Below the pieces are notes generated by a model. That model was given only the letters and a program-made list of their open reading frames with translations. It searched no databases and had not been told where the DNA came from. DNA of 64,000 nt from Polaromonas sp. P2-4 (GTDB lineage Bacteria; Pseudomonadota; Gammaproteobacteria; Burkholderiales; Burkholderiaceae_C), in the NCBI GenBank assembly GCA_024703855.1, contig CP087965.1, positions 938,001 to 1,002,000 on the forward strand, read 5' to 3'. Both the position numbers and the translations under genes were made by a program. Numbering within the stretch: position 1 is the first letter of the stretch; the number at the start of each line of letters is the position of its first letter. Of this stretch, positions 42,820 to 52,744 are shown piece by piece.

Positions 42820-43539
42820 TCAGCGCCCCGCATTCTGCGGTGTTTCAAAAGTGGCATTTCGCAAAAAGCCCGAGGGCACCTGCAAGGCAGACGCACCGCC
42901 CAGCTGCTTGTGCGCGGCCAACAGCTCCTCAAGCCTTGCGTCGCGCACCATAGGGCCTTGCGGTGAAGCCACCAGCACTTGCTGGGGCACGGAAACCTGG
43001 GCAACCTGGGCAACCTGGGCAAGTTGCGGCGGCGCGGTGACAGGAGCCAGCAGACCCGATGCATTCCAGGCGATGGCAGCCACGGCGGCCAGCGAGGCAA
43101 AGCCGGCCACCAGCTTCCAGCGGAAATTACCATCGTTGGACGCCGGGCCACGGTGGTAAATCAAATCGCTGACGGGTTTCGCGTTGGCCTGCGTTGCCGC
43201 ATCAAGGCCAACCGACGCAACAGGCGCATGAGGCGCGCTGACCAATGGCTCTTCTTGCTTGAGACGCTGGTTCAAGCGGTCAAGAAACGCCCGGTCCGCA
43301 ACTTGCGCCACGGGCGCGGGTGAGCGCAGTACATCGCCAATCAGGTGGTAAGTATCCCAACTGGCAAGCGCTGAGTCGCCCTGCTGGCACGCCTGGAGTG
43401 CGGCTGCCAAGTCATCGCCTGCCAGCTGTCCATCGGCCAGGGCGGACATGAGTTCACAGGTTTGCATAGACGGTTTCATGATGTTCATGGACTGTGGGCT
43501 TGCCGGTTCTGTCGTGGCTGAATACTTGATCTGGCTCAT
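42820..43539 (-). CDS. rseA: Anti-sigma-E factor RseA
   Basis: RseA (239 aa) holds sigma-E at the membrane. The N-terminal cytoplasmic domain shows ELMSALADGQLAGDDLAAAL, then QGDSALASWDTYHLIGDVLR. A single membrane segment (FRWKLVAGFASLAAVAAIAW) is followed by a periplasmic tail with LLAAHKQLGGASALQVPSGF. The ATG at 43539 lies 29 bp after the corrected rpoE stop. As sequenced, the rpoE frame runs into rseA without a stop, which I attribute to a lost base (see rejected items). Confidence 0.93.
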   Translation of the reverse strand: MSQIKYSATTEPASPQSMNIMKPSMQTCELMSALADGQLAGDDLAAALQACQQGDSALASWDTYHLIGDVLRSPAPVAQVADRAFLDRLNQRLKQEEPLVSAPHAPVASVGLDAATQANAKPVSDLIYHRGPASNDGNFRWKLVAGFASLAAVAAIAWNASGLLAPVTAPPQLAQVAQVAQVSVPQQVLVASPQGPMVRDARLEELLAAHKQLGGASALQVPSGFLRNATFETPQNAGR

Positions 43540-43567
43540 AAATGATTCTTGCGTGTCGGTGCATCCA

Positions 43568-44202
43568 TTACCAGCGCTTGCCTGACTGGTTTTCCAGCAA
43601 GGGCTTGACCTTTTGCGAAATCCTTCGCGCGCCCTGAAAATGCGGGATCGCACCGTGCCTATCGGGCAATTCATGGCTTCTGATATCTCTTCGTAGCTCA
43701 GGCCTTCTATTTCGCGCAAGGTGATGGCTTGGCGAAGCTCTTCCGGCAACGCCTCCATGGCCGCATTGACCATTTCCGCAATTTCCTTGCTGGCCAGCAC
43801 GGCATCTGGTGTTTCCGAGCTAGTTAGTTCGTTTTCCAGCGGGGAAGTTTCATCGTCGTCCCCAGATTTGAAGGAATTTTCCGAAACGGTCGGGTTCCGC
43901 TTGAGGTCCATCAGGGCTTTTTTGGCGGTGTTGACCGCAATCCGGTACAGCCAGGTGTAAAACTGGGCCTCGCCCCTGAACTGCGCCAGCGCCCGGTAGG
44001 CCCGAATAAACGTCTCCTGGGCGATGTCTTCCACCAGATCGACATCGCGAACCATGCGCCCTATCAGGCGCTGAATGCGCCGCTGGTATTTGATGACCAG
44101 CAGTTCAAACGCTTTCTGGTCACCCGCAACCGTGCGCTCAACCAGCATGGCATCGCTGTCTGTGGCTTTTTCAGCTTGCAAGGGGGTCACGTCGGCGGTC
44201 AT
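43568..44202 (-). CDS. rpoE: RNA polymerase sigma factor RpoE (apparent frameshift near the 3' end)
   Basis: ECF sigma factor for envelope stress. Region 2: AFELLVIKYQRRIQRLIGRM, DLVEDIAQETFIRAYRALAQ and FYTWLYRIAVNTAKKALMD. Region 4: LPEELRQAITLREIEGLSYE and GTVRSRIFRARE. The frame changes near 43627 (one c lost in GAAGGATTTCG); correction gives the usual ending ISQKVKPLLENQSGKRW and a stop at 43568, 211 aa in all. Its start overlaps the preceding gene as ATGA. Confidence 0.95.
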
Positions 44203-44771
44203 GGTTTTATGTGCGGGGCATCAACAAGGGACATGTCACCCGATACTGCCACAGCGGACAGCGGCTCCGCGTGCATCACGTCGTGTGGCTGTGATGCCTT
44301 GGAAGCCTTGCGCGAGGAGAACACCGCCCGACGCAAATCCAGCCAGCGTTCGGGTAAGGCCCTTTGTTCTGCCCACAGCCACAAACTGGCGTGCGCCTGG
44401 TTTTCGAGCCGGAGCAGCAGCAGATGCTGAAAATCGACAATCACCGAGAGTTGTTGTTCCGCAATTCCGGTCTGGTAATTTGGGCTTTCCCAGCACCAGA
44501 CTTCGCCATCCCATGCCAGCTGGCCGGTGGCGGCGTTTTTCCAGCTGCTGTACGTTGCCACGCCGGCACCCAAAACGGCGACAAGCGCAACCGCCATCCG
44601 CCCATCCAGTTGCCGGGTGACGCAGAACCAAAGCAGCACCAAAACCAGGCCTGCAAGCCACAGCCCCAGCAATAAGCAACCCTGAAAACGCGAACGCCCC
44701 AGCGGATAGACAACCGGCGGGGCGTTGTGGATGGTCAAGGCAGTCAGTGCTTTGGCGCGAGCCTGAACCAA
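44199..44771 (-). CDS. Uncharacterised protein with two N-terminal membrane segments
   Basis: A 190-aa protein of unknown function. Two hydrophobic segments are visible near residues 30-50 (GCLLLGLWLAGLVLVLLWF) and 60-75 (MAVALVAVLGAGVATY), then a Trp-rich soluble part (LAWDGEVWCWESPNY). The layout recalls YgfX/CptA-like proteins, but the match is only by shape. Its stop overlaps the rpoE start as ATGA, so it is likely co-translated with rpoE. The frame is intact. Confidence 0.75.
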   Translation of the reverse strand: MVQARAKALTALTIHNAPPVVYPLGRSRFQGCLLLGLWLAGLVLVLLWFCVTRQLDGRMAVALVAVLGAGVATYSSWKNAATGQLAWDGEVWCWESPNYQTGIAEQQLSVIVDFQHLLLLRLENQAHASLWLWAEQRALPERWLDLRRAVFSSRKASKASQPHDVMHAEPLSAVAVSGDMSLVDAPHIKP

Positions 44772-44787
44772 GCGAAATCAAGCTGCC

Positions 44788-46033
44788 TCAGGCACGCTTG
44801 AAAACCAGCGTGCCATTGGTGCCGCCGAAACCAAAATTGTTCTTGACCGCCACGTCGATCTTCATGTCCCGCGCCGTGTTAGCGCAGTAGTCGAGATCGC
44901 ACTCCGGATCCTGGTTGAAGATGTTGATGGTCGGTGGGCTTTTCTGGTGGTACAGCGACAGCACCGTGAACACCGACTCGATGCCTCCGGCACCGCCCAG
45001 CAAGTGACCCGTCATCGACTTGGTCGAGTTCACGACCAGTTTTGTCGCGTGGTCACCGAAGGCCCGCTTGATCGCATTGGTTTCGTTCAAATCACCCAGC
45101 GGCGTGGAAGTGCCATGGGCATTTAGGTACTGAACCTCATCGGCATTGACGCCGGCATTCTTCAATGCCATGGCCATGGACCGGCAAGGACCATCGATGT
45201 CGGGTGCGGTCATGTGATAAGCGTCTCCGCTCATCCCAAAACCGATGACTTCGGCATAAATCTTTGCGCCACGCGCTTTTGCGTGTTCGTATTCTTCCAG
45301 CACCAGGACACCGCCACCCTCGCCCAGCACAAAGCCGTCGCGGTCTTTGTCCCAGGGGCGCGAAGCTGTCTTGGGGTCTTCGTTGCGGGTAGACAAGGCG
45401 CGGGCCGCGGCAAAGCCGCCGACGCCCAGGGGAGAGACACAGGCTTCAGCACCGCCGGCGATCATCACGTCGCAGTCACCGTACTCGATCATGCGGGCCG
45501 ACATGCCAATCGCATGCAGACCGGTGGTACACGCCGTCACGACCTGCAATGTTGGGGCCCTTGAAGCCATATTTGATCGACACATGGCCGGAGATCATGT
45601 TGATGATCGACGCCGGCACAAAAAACGGGGAAATACGGCGCGGGCCGCGATTCACCAGCTCGCCGTGCATCTGCTCAATCATCGGCAAACCGCCTATGCC
45701 TGAGCCGATGTTGCAACCAATACGCGTCGCCATCTCGTCACCGAGCGCCTCGCCTGTCGGCAAGCCACTGTCGGCGACCGCCTGGCAGGCTGCGGCCAGG
45801 CCCAGGTGAATGAAGCGGTCCATGTGCCGGGCTTCTTTTTCGGGAATGTAATCCACGATATTGAAACCCTTGACCTCTCCAGCAAATTTGCAGGCATAGT
45901 TGCTTGCATCAAATTGCGTGATCAGGTCAATGCCGGGTGTTCCGGCAAGCAAATTGGCCCAGGAGTCGGCCACGGTATTGCCTACCGGGCTAACACAACC
46001 AAGACCTGTCACGACGACACGACGACGGCTCAT
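44788..46033 (-). CDS. fabF: 3-oxoacyl-ACP synthase II FabF (one apparent frameshift)
   Basis: FabF (KAS II) extends fatty acyl chains. It opens [20 protein letters not shown]. The catalytic Cys lies in [13 protein letters not shown] and the two His in [15 protein letters not shown] and [16 protein letters not shown]. The frame changes near 45550 (one extra base in CATTGCAGGTCG), right before the catalytic Cys. Correction gives 414 aa. It follows acpP in the fab operon. Confidence 0.96.
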
Positions 46034-46121
46034 TCAGTAATCCTGAAAAAAAACCTGAAAAGACGGTGAGTGGCTTTTCAGGTTTGATGACGGCAAAAGC
46101 AAAGGCGAGGAGCCTTAAGCC

Positions 46122-46418
<297 letters not shown>

Positions 46419-46522
46419 CTAAGCGCCGGGCCGGACGGATAAAAACCGGCTTCGATTTCCTGTGTTTTACCACTGTCAACCCGCTGTTTTCGTGAAAGCA
46501 GCAAGGTCAACACCTCTAGACG

Positions 46523-47269
46523 CTACATATACATGCCGCCATTGACATGAATCTCCTGGCCGGTGATGTAGGCTGCCCGCGGGCTGGCCACAAAAGCCAC
46601 GGCATGCGCAATATCCTGAGGCTTGCCAAGATGCCCCAATGGAATTTGACTCAAAAGTGCTTTTTGCTGCGCTTCAGGCAAACTGGCCGTCATGTCGGTT
46701 TCAATGAACCCCGGTGCCACGCAATTGACGGTGATGTTGCGCGATCCCAGTTCGCGCGCCAGCGCACGCGTCATGCCCGCCACGCCCGCTTTGGCAGCCG
46801 CGTAATTGGACTGACCGGCATTGCCTGAGGCCCCGACCACAGAGGTGATGCTGATGATGCGGCCATAACGCTGCTTCATCATGATGCGCATCACGGCGCG
46901 GCTCATGCGAAACACCGCCTTGAGATTGGTGTCCATCACCGCATCCCAATCATCGTCCTTGAGGCGCATGGCCAGCATGTCACGCGTGATGCCGGCATTG
47001 TTCACCAGCACCTGCAAGCCACCATGTTCCTTGACGATGCTGTCGATCAGCGCTTCGGCAGCGGCCGCATCGTTCACGTTCAGATTTTTGCCAGCACAAC
47101 CCGGAAAAGCGGCGAGAACGTGGCTGATTTTTGCCGCACCTTCATCGCTGGTGGCCGTGCCAATCACCTTCAAGCCTTTCTGGGCCAGCTCCAGTGCAAT
47201 AGCAGCCCCTATCCCGCGTGATGCACCGGTAACCAGCGCAACCTGTCCTTCAAACTTCACTTCGCTCAT
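46523..47269 (-). CDS. fabG: 3-oxoacyl-ACP reductase FabG
   Basis: An NADPH-dependent SDR reductase (248 aa) in fatty-acid elongation. The cofactor motif is VTGASRGIGAAIALELA, then LVNNAGITRD, ISITSVVGASGNAGQSNY and YAAAKAGVAGMTRALA (catalytic Ser, Tyr, Lys). The ending GQEIHVNGGMYM is the usual one. The start overlaps the fabD stop. The frame is intact. Confidence 0.97.
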   Translation of the reverse strand: MSEVKFEGQVALVTGASRGIGAAIALELAQKGLKVIGTATSDEGAAKISHVLAAFPGCAGKNLNVNDAAAAEALIDSIVKEHGGLQVLVNNAGITRDMLAMRLKDDDWDAVMDTNLKAVFRMSRAVMRIMMKQRYGRIISITSVVGASGNAGQSNYAAAKAGVAGMTRALARELGSRNITVNCVAPGFIETDMTASLPEAQQKALLSQIPLGHLGKPQDIAHAVAFVASPRAAYITGQEIHVNGGMYM

Positions 47270-48216
47270 ACCAGTATCTCCTTCACTGCAGCCAACGAGG
47301 CCGGATCAAACAAGGGTGCACCGGTCAATTCAGGGTCAATTCTTTTAACCATGCCCGCCAGCACCTTGCCGGGCCCACATTCGACAAGGGTGGTCAGCCC
47401 ACGCGCTTTGATGGCTTGAACGCATTCCACCCAGCGCACCGGGCCAAACGCCTGGCTGTACAGCGCCGCCCGGATGCGGTCAGCGTCTGTTTCAATCGCC
47501 ACGTCGATATTGTTGATGACAGGAATCTGGGGCGTGGCAAATTGAACGGCTGCCAGTTTTTCCTTGAGCTTCTCGGCCGCCGGCTTCATGAGGCTGGAAT
47601 GAAACGGTGCCGAAACCGGCAGCGGCAAGGCGCGTTTGGCGCCGTTGGCTTTGAGTACTTCACAGGCCTTCTCCACCGCCGCCTTGCTGCCCGCAATGAC
47701 GGTCTGCATCGGGTCATTGAAATTGACGGCTTCCACAATTTCCAGGCTATTTTCACCGAATGACCCCGTCACCTCGGCGCAACCAGCTATCACTTTAGTA
47801 GCATCCATGCCCAGAATCGCTGCCATCGCACCCACGCCTACAGGCACGGCATCCTGCATGGCTTGGGCCCGAAAGCGTACCAGGGGCGCGGCCTGCGCCA
47901 GGGACAGCACACCCGATGCCACCAGCGCGGAATATTCGCCCAGCGAGTGACCGGCCACAACGGCCGGCGCGGCGCCGGTTTCTGCCATCCAGGCGCGGTA
48001 AGCCGCCACACCCGCCACCAGCATCACGGGCTGGGTGTTGGTCGTCAAAGCCAAGGCTTCTTTGGGGCCTTCCTTGATCAGCAGACCGACATCCTGAGCC
48101 AGCGCGTCGGAGGCTTCCGCAAGCGTTTGCGTAATGACGGGATGGTCGCCCCAGGCGTCCAGCATGCCCACAGCCTGCGAGCCCTGGCCGGGAAAAACAA
48201 AAGCGAAGGATTTCAA
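47266..48216 (-). CDS. fabD: Malonyl-CoA:ACP transacylase FabD
   Basis: FabD (316 aa) loads malonyl onto ACP. It opens AFVFPGQGSQAVGMLDAWGD; the catalytic Ser is in VVAGHSLGEYSALVASG and the catalytic His in SAPFHSSLMKPAAE. The frame is intact. The segment MDATKVIAGCAEV is encoded by DNA resembling the family-1 repeat (47776-47806). Normally fabH lies directly upstream; here two other genes intervene. Confidence 0.97.
   Translation of the reverse strand: MKSFAFVFPGQGSQAVGMLDAWGDHPVITQTLAEASDALAQDVGLLIKEGPKEALALTTNTQPVMLVAGVAAYRAWMAETGAAPAVVAGHSLGEYSALVASGVLSLAQAAPLVRFRAQAMQDAVPVGVGAMAAILGMDATKVIAGCAEVTGSFGENSLEIVEAVNFNDPMQTVIAGSKAAVEKACEVLKANGAKRALPLPVSAPFHSSLMKPAAEKLKEKLAAVQFATPQIPVINNIDVAIETDADRIRAALYSQAFGPVRWVECVQAIKARGLTTLVECGPGKVLAGMVKRIDPELTGAPLFDPASLAAVKEILV
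47776..47806 (-). repeat. Family-1 repeat-like segment inside fabD
   Basis: On the coding strand, GATGCTACTAAAGTGATAGC then TGGTTGCGCC matches GCTACTAAATTNATAGC + TGCTTGCGCC with only a few differences. It is read as DATKVIAGCA, in the same frame as the trpF copy (TIKIIAACA). The site lies in a surface region between the catalytic Ser and His parts. Confidence 0.55.
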
Positions 48217-48259
48217 ATAATTACTCCGGTTATCAATAAGCGTTGCAAAGCATCGGTGC

Positions 48260-48893
48260 TCATTTTAAGAAAGCGCCAAACTCAGTGCGCTTGGACCAAT
48301 TCAGCCTACTCGCCGCACCCGACTTGACGCAGTGAAAAAGCGCCGCCGTTGCCAGCCACGGGTCGATCAGGTAGTCCCAAAGATTGTTGGACTCAAGCAG
48401 CCCGGCAACCCATGCCAGCAAAGCCAGCGCCACCAGCAGCGGCAGAAGCCGGAGCCCGTTGACCCAACAAATCAGCGACAGGGCGAACAGCGCCCCCCAC
48501 ATGTCGGGCGCGCCCCAGCCCAGACGGTAAGCATCCCAGTCGCCCCAGCCCAGCGCGAGCGGATACAAAGAAGGCTGCCGCGGCGAGCGCAGCATTCACG
48601 ACCATTCGCTCGCGCTGTTCAATGGCACGAAACCCAAACAAACGTTGGCATAAACCCAGGCTGGCCAACACCACCAGCGTGATGCTCAGGTCGGAACTGA
48701 TACCCCGTACATAGGCCACGATGGGCAAGTGGGCCGCTGCTACCGGGCACCACAACAGCACAAAACAGACGGCGGTACCCCATTTGGCCCATGGGGTCAC
48801 GCCGCGCCGCCAACTCAACAGCCGCAGGCAGCCGGCGCACAGCACCAGGTCAATGCCCAGCAGGGCGACAAAATCAGTTAACGGCGGCAGCAT
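48260..48893 (-). CDS. Uncharacterised polytopic membrane protein next to the sialidase-like gene (one apparent frameshift)
   Basis: About 210 aa after correction of a frame change near 48570. Five to six hydrophobic segments can be seen, for example VALLGIDLVLCAGCLRLLSW, WGTAVCFVLLWCPVAAAHLP and LRLLPLLVALALLAWVAGLL. I do not recognise a family. Its start lies inside the 3' end of the sialidase-like gene (20-bp overlap), so the two are probably translated together. It ends about 40 bp before fabD. Confidence 0.7.
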
Positions 48894-50220
48894 GAACCAC
48901 GGCTGCAGGCGCAGCTAAAGCAGGTTGTAGAGGATCAAAGCGGACATGCTTGATACGTGTACGGTGCCATGTGTACACCAGATGGATGTAGCCATCACGG
49001 CTTTGCAACAAATAGGGATATGAAAACTCCTGCGCGCAGTTGCCCGCACCACACAACTGGCGTTTGGCGCTGGCAACATAGGCCTTGGCTTGCTCATCGC
49101 TGGCCCCACGAGCCTTGAGCTCGTCGCCCAGCAAACGCTCATAGTCGCCGGTTGAAAGGCGGGTTTGCGGTGTGGCAGACGACTCCACGATCCACGGGCT
49201 CACGCCATCGAAGCTTCCCCCTGTGTTGGTTTGCAATAGCGCAAGAATTTCACGGTTGCGGGGTGCCGGGTTCAAGGCCAGCCACTGCGTGCCCGGAACG
49301 GGTCACGACCCCGGCCAGCGCAGAGTCCGGATTGGGCCAGGCACTTGCTTCTGCAGATGACCAAGTCCTGCCTGCATCGTTGGTCGAGGACGCCATCAGC
49401 GCTGTGGCGTTGCCTGAGCGCATGTAAACCTGTGCTTGCTCCGGCCCGGCAACCAGCACCACCGGTTGCAAACTGGCCTGGCTTCCGGGAATGCGGACTT
49501 TGTCGATCACCTGCCCTTGTGGGTTGACTCGCAGGATTTCAGCGAATTTCGTCACGAACTCGTGGTACACCGGCAGGCCAACCTGGCCGTCCTGATAGGC
49601 CACTGGCGCGCCTTTGACGAGGGTACTGATATTGAGAAAGGGCGATGTCACGAGCCGACGAGGATGGCTCCAGCTGGCGCCTTCGTCCGTGGAACGCGCC
49701 CAGGTGATGGAACTGCCTGCCCAGCCGCCCAAAGACACATTCACCATCCACAACCATAGCGAACCATCGGGTGCGCGGGCAATCACCGGGTTGCCGAGTT
49801 TTTTGACATAGCGCCAAAGCCCCTGCTGAATTTTTGCCGATCAAACAGCGTGCTTTCTGCGTCCCAGCGCGAGGTCGCAACGTCCATCACTGCGGTGCGA
49901 ATGGCCACGTCCCCCGCCCCTTCCCGCGAACCGGAAAACCAGACCGCCCGCAAACGGCCATCGCGCAACTCAACGATGGAGGCCGCATGAACGGCCTGGC
50001 CCGGCGTGGCGGATACGAACTGCGCATCAAACCGGAAACGGCCATCGGGTGGCCGCTGTTGCGGCGGCAAGCTTGTAGTCGGAGCAGCTATCGGGCTGCC
50101 GTTCAGGGTGACCGCTTGCTGGGGCACGGGTGCAAAGTTTGCGGCAGGCAAACGATGAAAGATTTTCCACCCGGCCAGTGCAAAGGCCACCAAGAGCAAC
50201 AGGGCCGCAAAAAAATCCAT
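48874..50220 (-). CDS. Sialidase-like BNR/Asp-box protein (apparent frameshifts)
   Basis: An exported or membrane-anchored protein of about 450 aa. An N-terminal hydrophobic segment (FFAALLLLVAFALAGWKIF) precedes a beta-propeller-like region with Asp-box motifs: ARSTDEGASW and ASSTNDAGRTW. Other stretches are VELRDGRLRAVWFSGSREG and GNPVIARAPDGSLWLWMVN. Frame changes are near 49845 and 49268. Such proteins resemble GH33 sialidases, but I cannot confirm the catalytic Arg triad or substrate. The gene sits between fabH and fabD. Confidence 0.75.
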
Positions 50221-50304
50221 TGGACCTGTTCGGCCCAACTGCCTAGCGGGGTTCAAACAGCCACCTGTCGGTCAGCGCCTGGCCGATGCATAAATGCGGT
50301 CATC

Positions 50305-51282
50305 TCAGTAGTTGAGAAGCACCGCACCCCAGGTAAAGCCTCCGCCCACGCCTTCCAGCATGAGGGTGTCGCCTTTTTGATCTTGCCGCTGCGCACCGAC
50401 GCATCCAGCGCGAGCGGAATAGACGCTGCCGACGTATTGCCATGCTGGTCTACCGTGACAATCAGTTTCTCCAGCGGCAGCTTCAGCTTTTTCTGCGGTG
50501 CTTTGCATGATGCGGATATTGGCCTGATGCGGAATCAGCCAGTCGATATCAGCATCGGTCAGGTTCGCTTTGGCGAGCGTGGCGCGAGCCGAGCTTTCAA
50601 GCACACCCACGGCCAGCTTGAACACCGCCTGCCCGTCCATTTTGAGGAGCGGGTCACCCAGCACCTGACCACCCGACACATGGCCGGGCACGCACAAAAT
50701 ACCAACGTATTTACCGTCAGCGTGCAGATCACTGGCGAGGATGCCGGGCGTGTCAGATGCTTCCAGCACCACCGCCCCCGCGCCATCGCCGAACAGCACG
50801 CAGGTGGTGCGGTCTGTGAAGTCCAGAATGCGCGAGAACACTTCCGCGCCAATCACCAGTGCTTTGCTGGCCGAACCGGTTTTGATCATGGCGTCTGCCA
50901 CGGTCAGGGCATAGACAAACCCGCTGCAAACAGCCTGGACATCAAACGCCGGACAACCGGCAATACCCAGCTTGTTCTGCAAAATACACGCCGCAGACGG
51001 AAACACCATGTCCGGCGTGGATGTGGCCACAATGATGAGGTCAATGTCAGACGGCTGCAGGCCCGCAGCTTCCAGGGCGTGTTTGGCGGCTTCCACACCC
51101 AAATCACTGCTGGACACATCGGGTGCGGCGAAGTGGCGCGCGCGGATGCCGGTGCGCTCCACAATCCATTCGTCTGAAGTTTCAATGCCTTTGGTGGCCA
51201 GCTCGGCGGCCAATTCGGCGTTGGTCAATCGGCGTGGTGGCAAGTAGCTACCGGTGCCGGTGATGCGTGAATAACGACTCAT
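50305..51282 (-). CDS. fabH: 3-oxoacyl-ACP synthase III FabH (two cancelling frameshifts)
   Basis: FabH (KAS III) starts fatty-acid synthesis by joining acetyl-CoA and malonyl-ACP. The catalytic Cys lies in [15 protein letters not shown] and the His in [16 protein letters not shown]. The expected catalytic Asn segment [16 protein letters not shown] is absent as read, but appears in another frame between about 50495 and 50380. Two indels therefore cancel and garble about 40 residues without ending the frame. The start overlaps the plsX stop (TAATG). Confidence 0.95.
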   Translation of the reverse strand: MSRYSRITGTGSYLPPRRLTNAELAAELATKGIETSDEWIVERTGIRARHFAAPDVSSSDLGVEAAKHALEAAGLQPSDIDLIIVATSTPDMVFPSAACILQNKLGIAGCPAFDVQAVCSGFVYALTVADAMIKTGSASKALVIGAEVFSRILDFTDRTTCVLFGDGAGAVVLEASDTPGILASDLHADGKYVGILCVPGHVSGGQVLGDPLLKMDGQAVFKLAVGVLESSARATLAKANLTDADIDWLIPHQANIRIMQSTAEKAEAAAGETDCHGRPAWQYVGSVYSARAGCVGAQRQDQKGDTLMLEGVGGGFTWGAVLLNY

Positions 51283-52400
51283 TATTTAGTGTATACCGGT
51301 GTTGAAACGGGTGACTGAGTGGGCATTGAGGAAGCAGCGGCTTGCACATCATTTGACTGTGCCACTGGTGCCGCAACCAGTAAAGGGGCGGCATGGGCGA
51401 TGCGTTCATGAACTCTCTCAAGCAAGTTGTTTCGAGCCGCATCATAAGCCCGATTGAGCGCACGCTCAAAAGCAAAGGCGTCTGCCGAACCATGGCTCTT
51501 GAAGACCAGACCCTGCAGCCCCAGCAGTGCGGCACCGTTGTAGCGCCTGTGGTCAACGCGGTTTTTAAACGCAGTTAAAACCGGATAAGCAACAATGGCA
51601 GCAATTTTTGTCAAGATATTGCGGGAAAACTCCGCTTTAATGAAGCCACCAATCATGCTGGCCAAGCCTTCACTGGCTTTGAGCGCAACATTGCCCACAA
51701 AACCATCGCACACCACGATGTCGGTCGTGCCTTTGAAAATGTCGTTACCCTCGACATTTCCATAAAAATTGAGATCACCAGAATTAGCAGCAGATCGAAG
51801 AAGCTCTCCGGCTTTTTTGATAATTTCGCTGCCTTTTATCGCTTCTTCGCCAATATTAAGCAGCCCGACACTGGGCGCGGGCTTGTCAGCAATAGCAGCC
51901 ACCAAGGCTGAGCCCATGACCGCAAACTGCAGCAAATGGTCCTCGGTACAGTCCACATTGGCACCAAGATCCAGCACCGTGGTGGCGCCACCCGCCGCGT
52001 TAGGCAGCTGCGTAGCAATAGCCGGACGGTCGATTCCGTCCATCGTTTTGAGCACATAGCGGGCAATGGCCATCAAGGCGCCGGTGTTGCCGGCCGACAC
52101 GGCAGCCTGAGCCACGCCATCTTTGACCTGATTCACCGCCACCCGCATGGAGGAATTCTTTTTGCGCCGCAGTGCAATCTCTATCGGATCGTCCATGGTG
52201 ACGACCTCACTGGCGGCAACGATTTCGCAGCGAGGATGAGACTGGAGTCGGGCATACAGCGGATGCGCGGCAAGAATTTCCGGCTGACCCACCAGCACCA
52301 CCGAGGCATCGGGGTGCCCATCCAGAAATGCCAGACTGGCCGGGACGGTAACGGCAGGGCCGACATCCCCGCCCATGGCATCGACAGCGATCCTGATCAT
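51282..52400 (-). CDS. plsX: Phosphate acyltransferase PlsX
   Basis: PlsX (372 aa) makes acyl-phosphate from acyl-ACP for phospholipid synthesis. It shows [60 protein letters not shown] and [20 protein letters not shown], then [18 protein letters not shown]. The last 35 residues are an Ala/Val/Pro-rich tail. It lies in the usual rpmF-plsX-fabH order. The frame is intact. Confidence 0.96.
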   Translation of the reverse strand: MIRIAVDAMGGDVGPAVTVPASLAFLDGHPDASVVLVGQPEILAAHPLYARLQSHPRCEIVAASEVVTMDDPIEIALRRKKNSSMRVAVNQVKDGVAQAAVSAGNTGALMAIARYVLKTMDGIDRPAIATQLPNAAGGATTVLDLGANVDCTEDHLLQFAVMGSALVAAIADKPAPSVGLLNIGEEAIKGSEIIKKAGELLRSAANSGDLNFYGNVEGNDIFKGTTDIVVCDGFVGNVALKASEGLASMIGGFIKAEFSRNILTKIAAIVAYPVLTAFKNRVDHRRYNGAALLGLQGLVFKSHGSADAFAFERALNRAYDAARNNLLERVHERIAHAAPLLVAAPVAQSNDVQAAASSMPTQSPVSTPVYTK

Positions 52401-52485
52401 GAGACGACCGGTGCAGTCAAAAAGTGGAGCTTGGGCAAAAGAAAGGCCCGCAGTATGAGTGCGGGCCAGTACTTAAAGCGTGGAA

Positions 52486-52668
52486 TTACGCTTCGGATTT
52501 AGTTTTCAGCACTTTGCGGCCACGGTAAAAACCGGTGGGGCTGATGTGGTGACGCAGATGGATCTCGCCCGTGGTGGATTCCACGGCGATGCCTGGCACA
52601 TTGAGTGCATTGTGCGAACGGTGCATACCGCGCTTGGAAGGTGACTTTTTGTTTTGCTGGACGGCCAT
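52486..52668 (-). CDS. rpmF: 50S ribosomal protein L32
   Basis: L32 (60 aa) of the large ribosomal subunit. It has the typical start [20 protein letters not shown] and the ending [20 protein letters not shown]. The zinc-binding Cys residues found in some L32 proteins are absent, as is usual in this group. It lies between the YceD gene and plsX. The frame is intact. Confidence 0.97.
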   Translation of the reverse strand: MAVQQNKKSPSKRGMHRSHNALNVPGIAVESTTGEIHLRHHISPTGFYRGRKVLKTKSEA

Positions 52669-52744
52669 GATCCGCTCCTGAGGGGGGTAGGGGTTGGTAA
52701 ATTACGCGAAACCCGTGAGAGGGGCGTCAGCGCCTAGCCTTTGA

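Noticed and set aside
42820..44202. A single 460-aa frame joining RpoE and RseA
   Set aside because: The RpoE C-terminus becomes unlike the family after RAREG. Restoring one c near 43627 gives the usual ending and a stop at 43568, and rseA has its own ATG at 43539. The fusion is an artefact of the indel.
50075..50100. Another family-1 repeat inside the sialidase-like gene (GATAGCTGCT)
   Set aside because: Only about ten bases match and the flanks do not follow the family layout. A similar short match at 32765 in the pdxJ 3' end was also left out.
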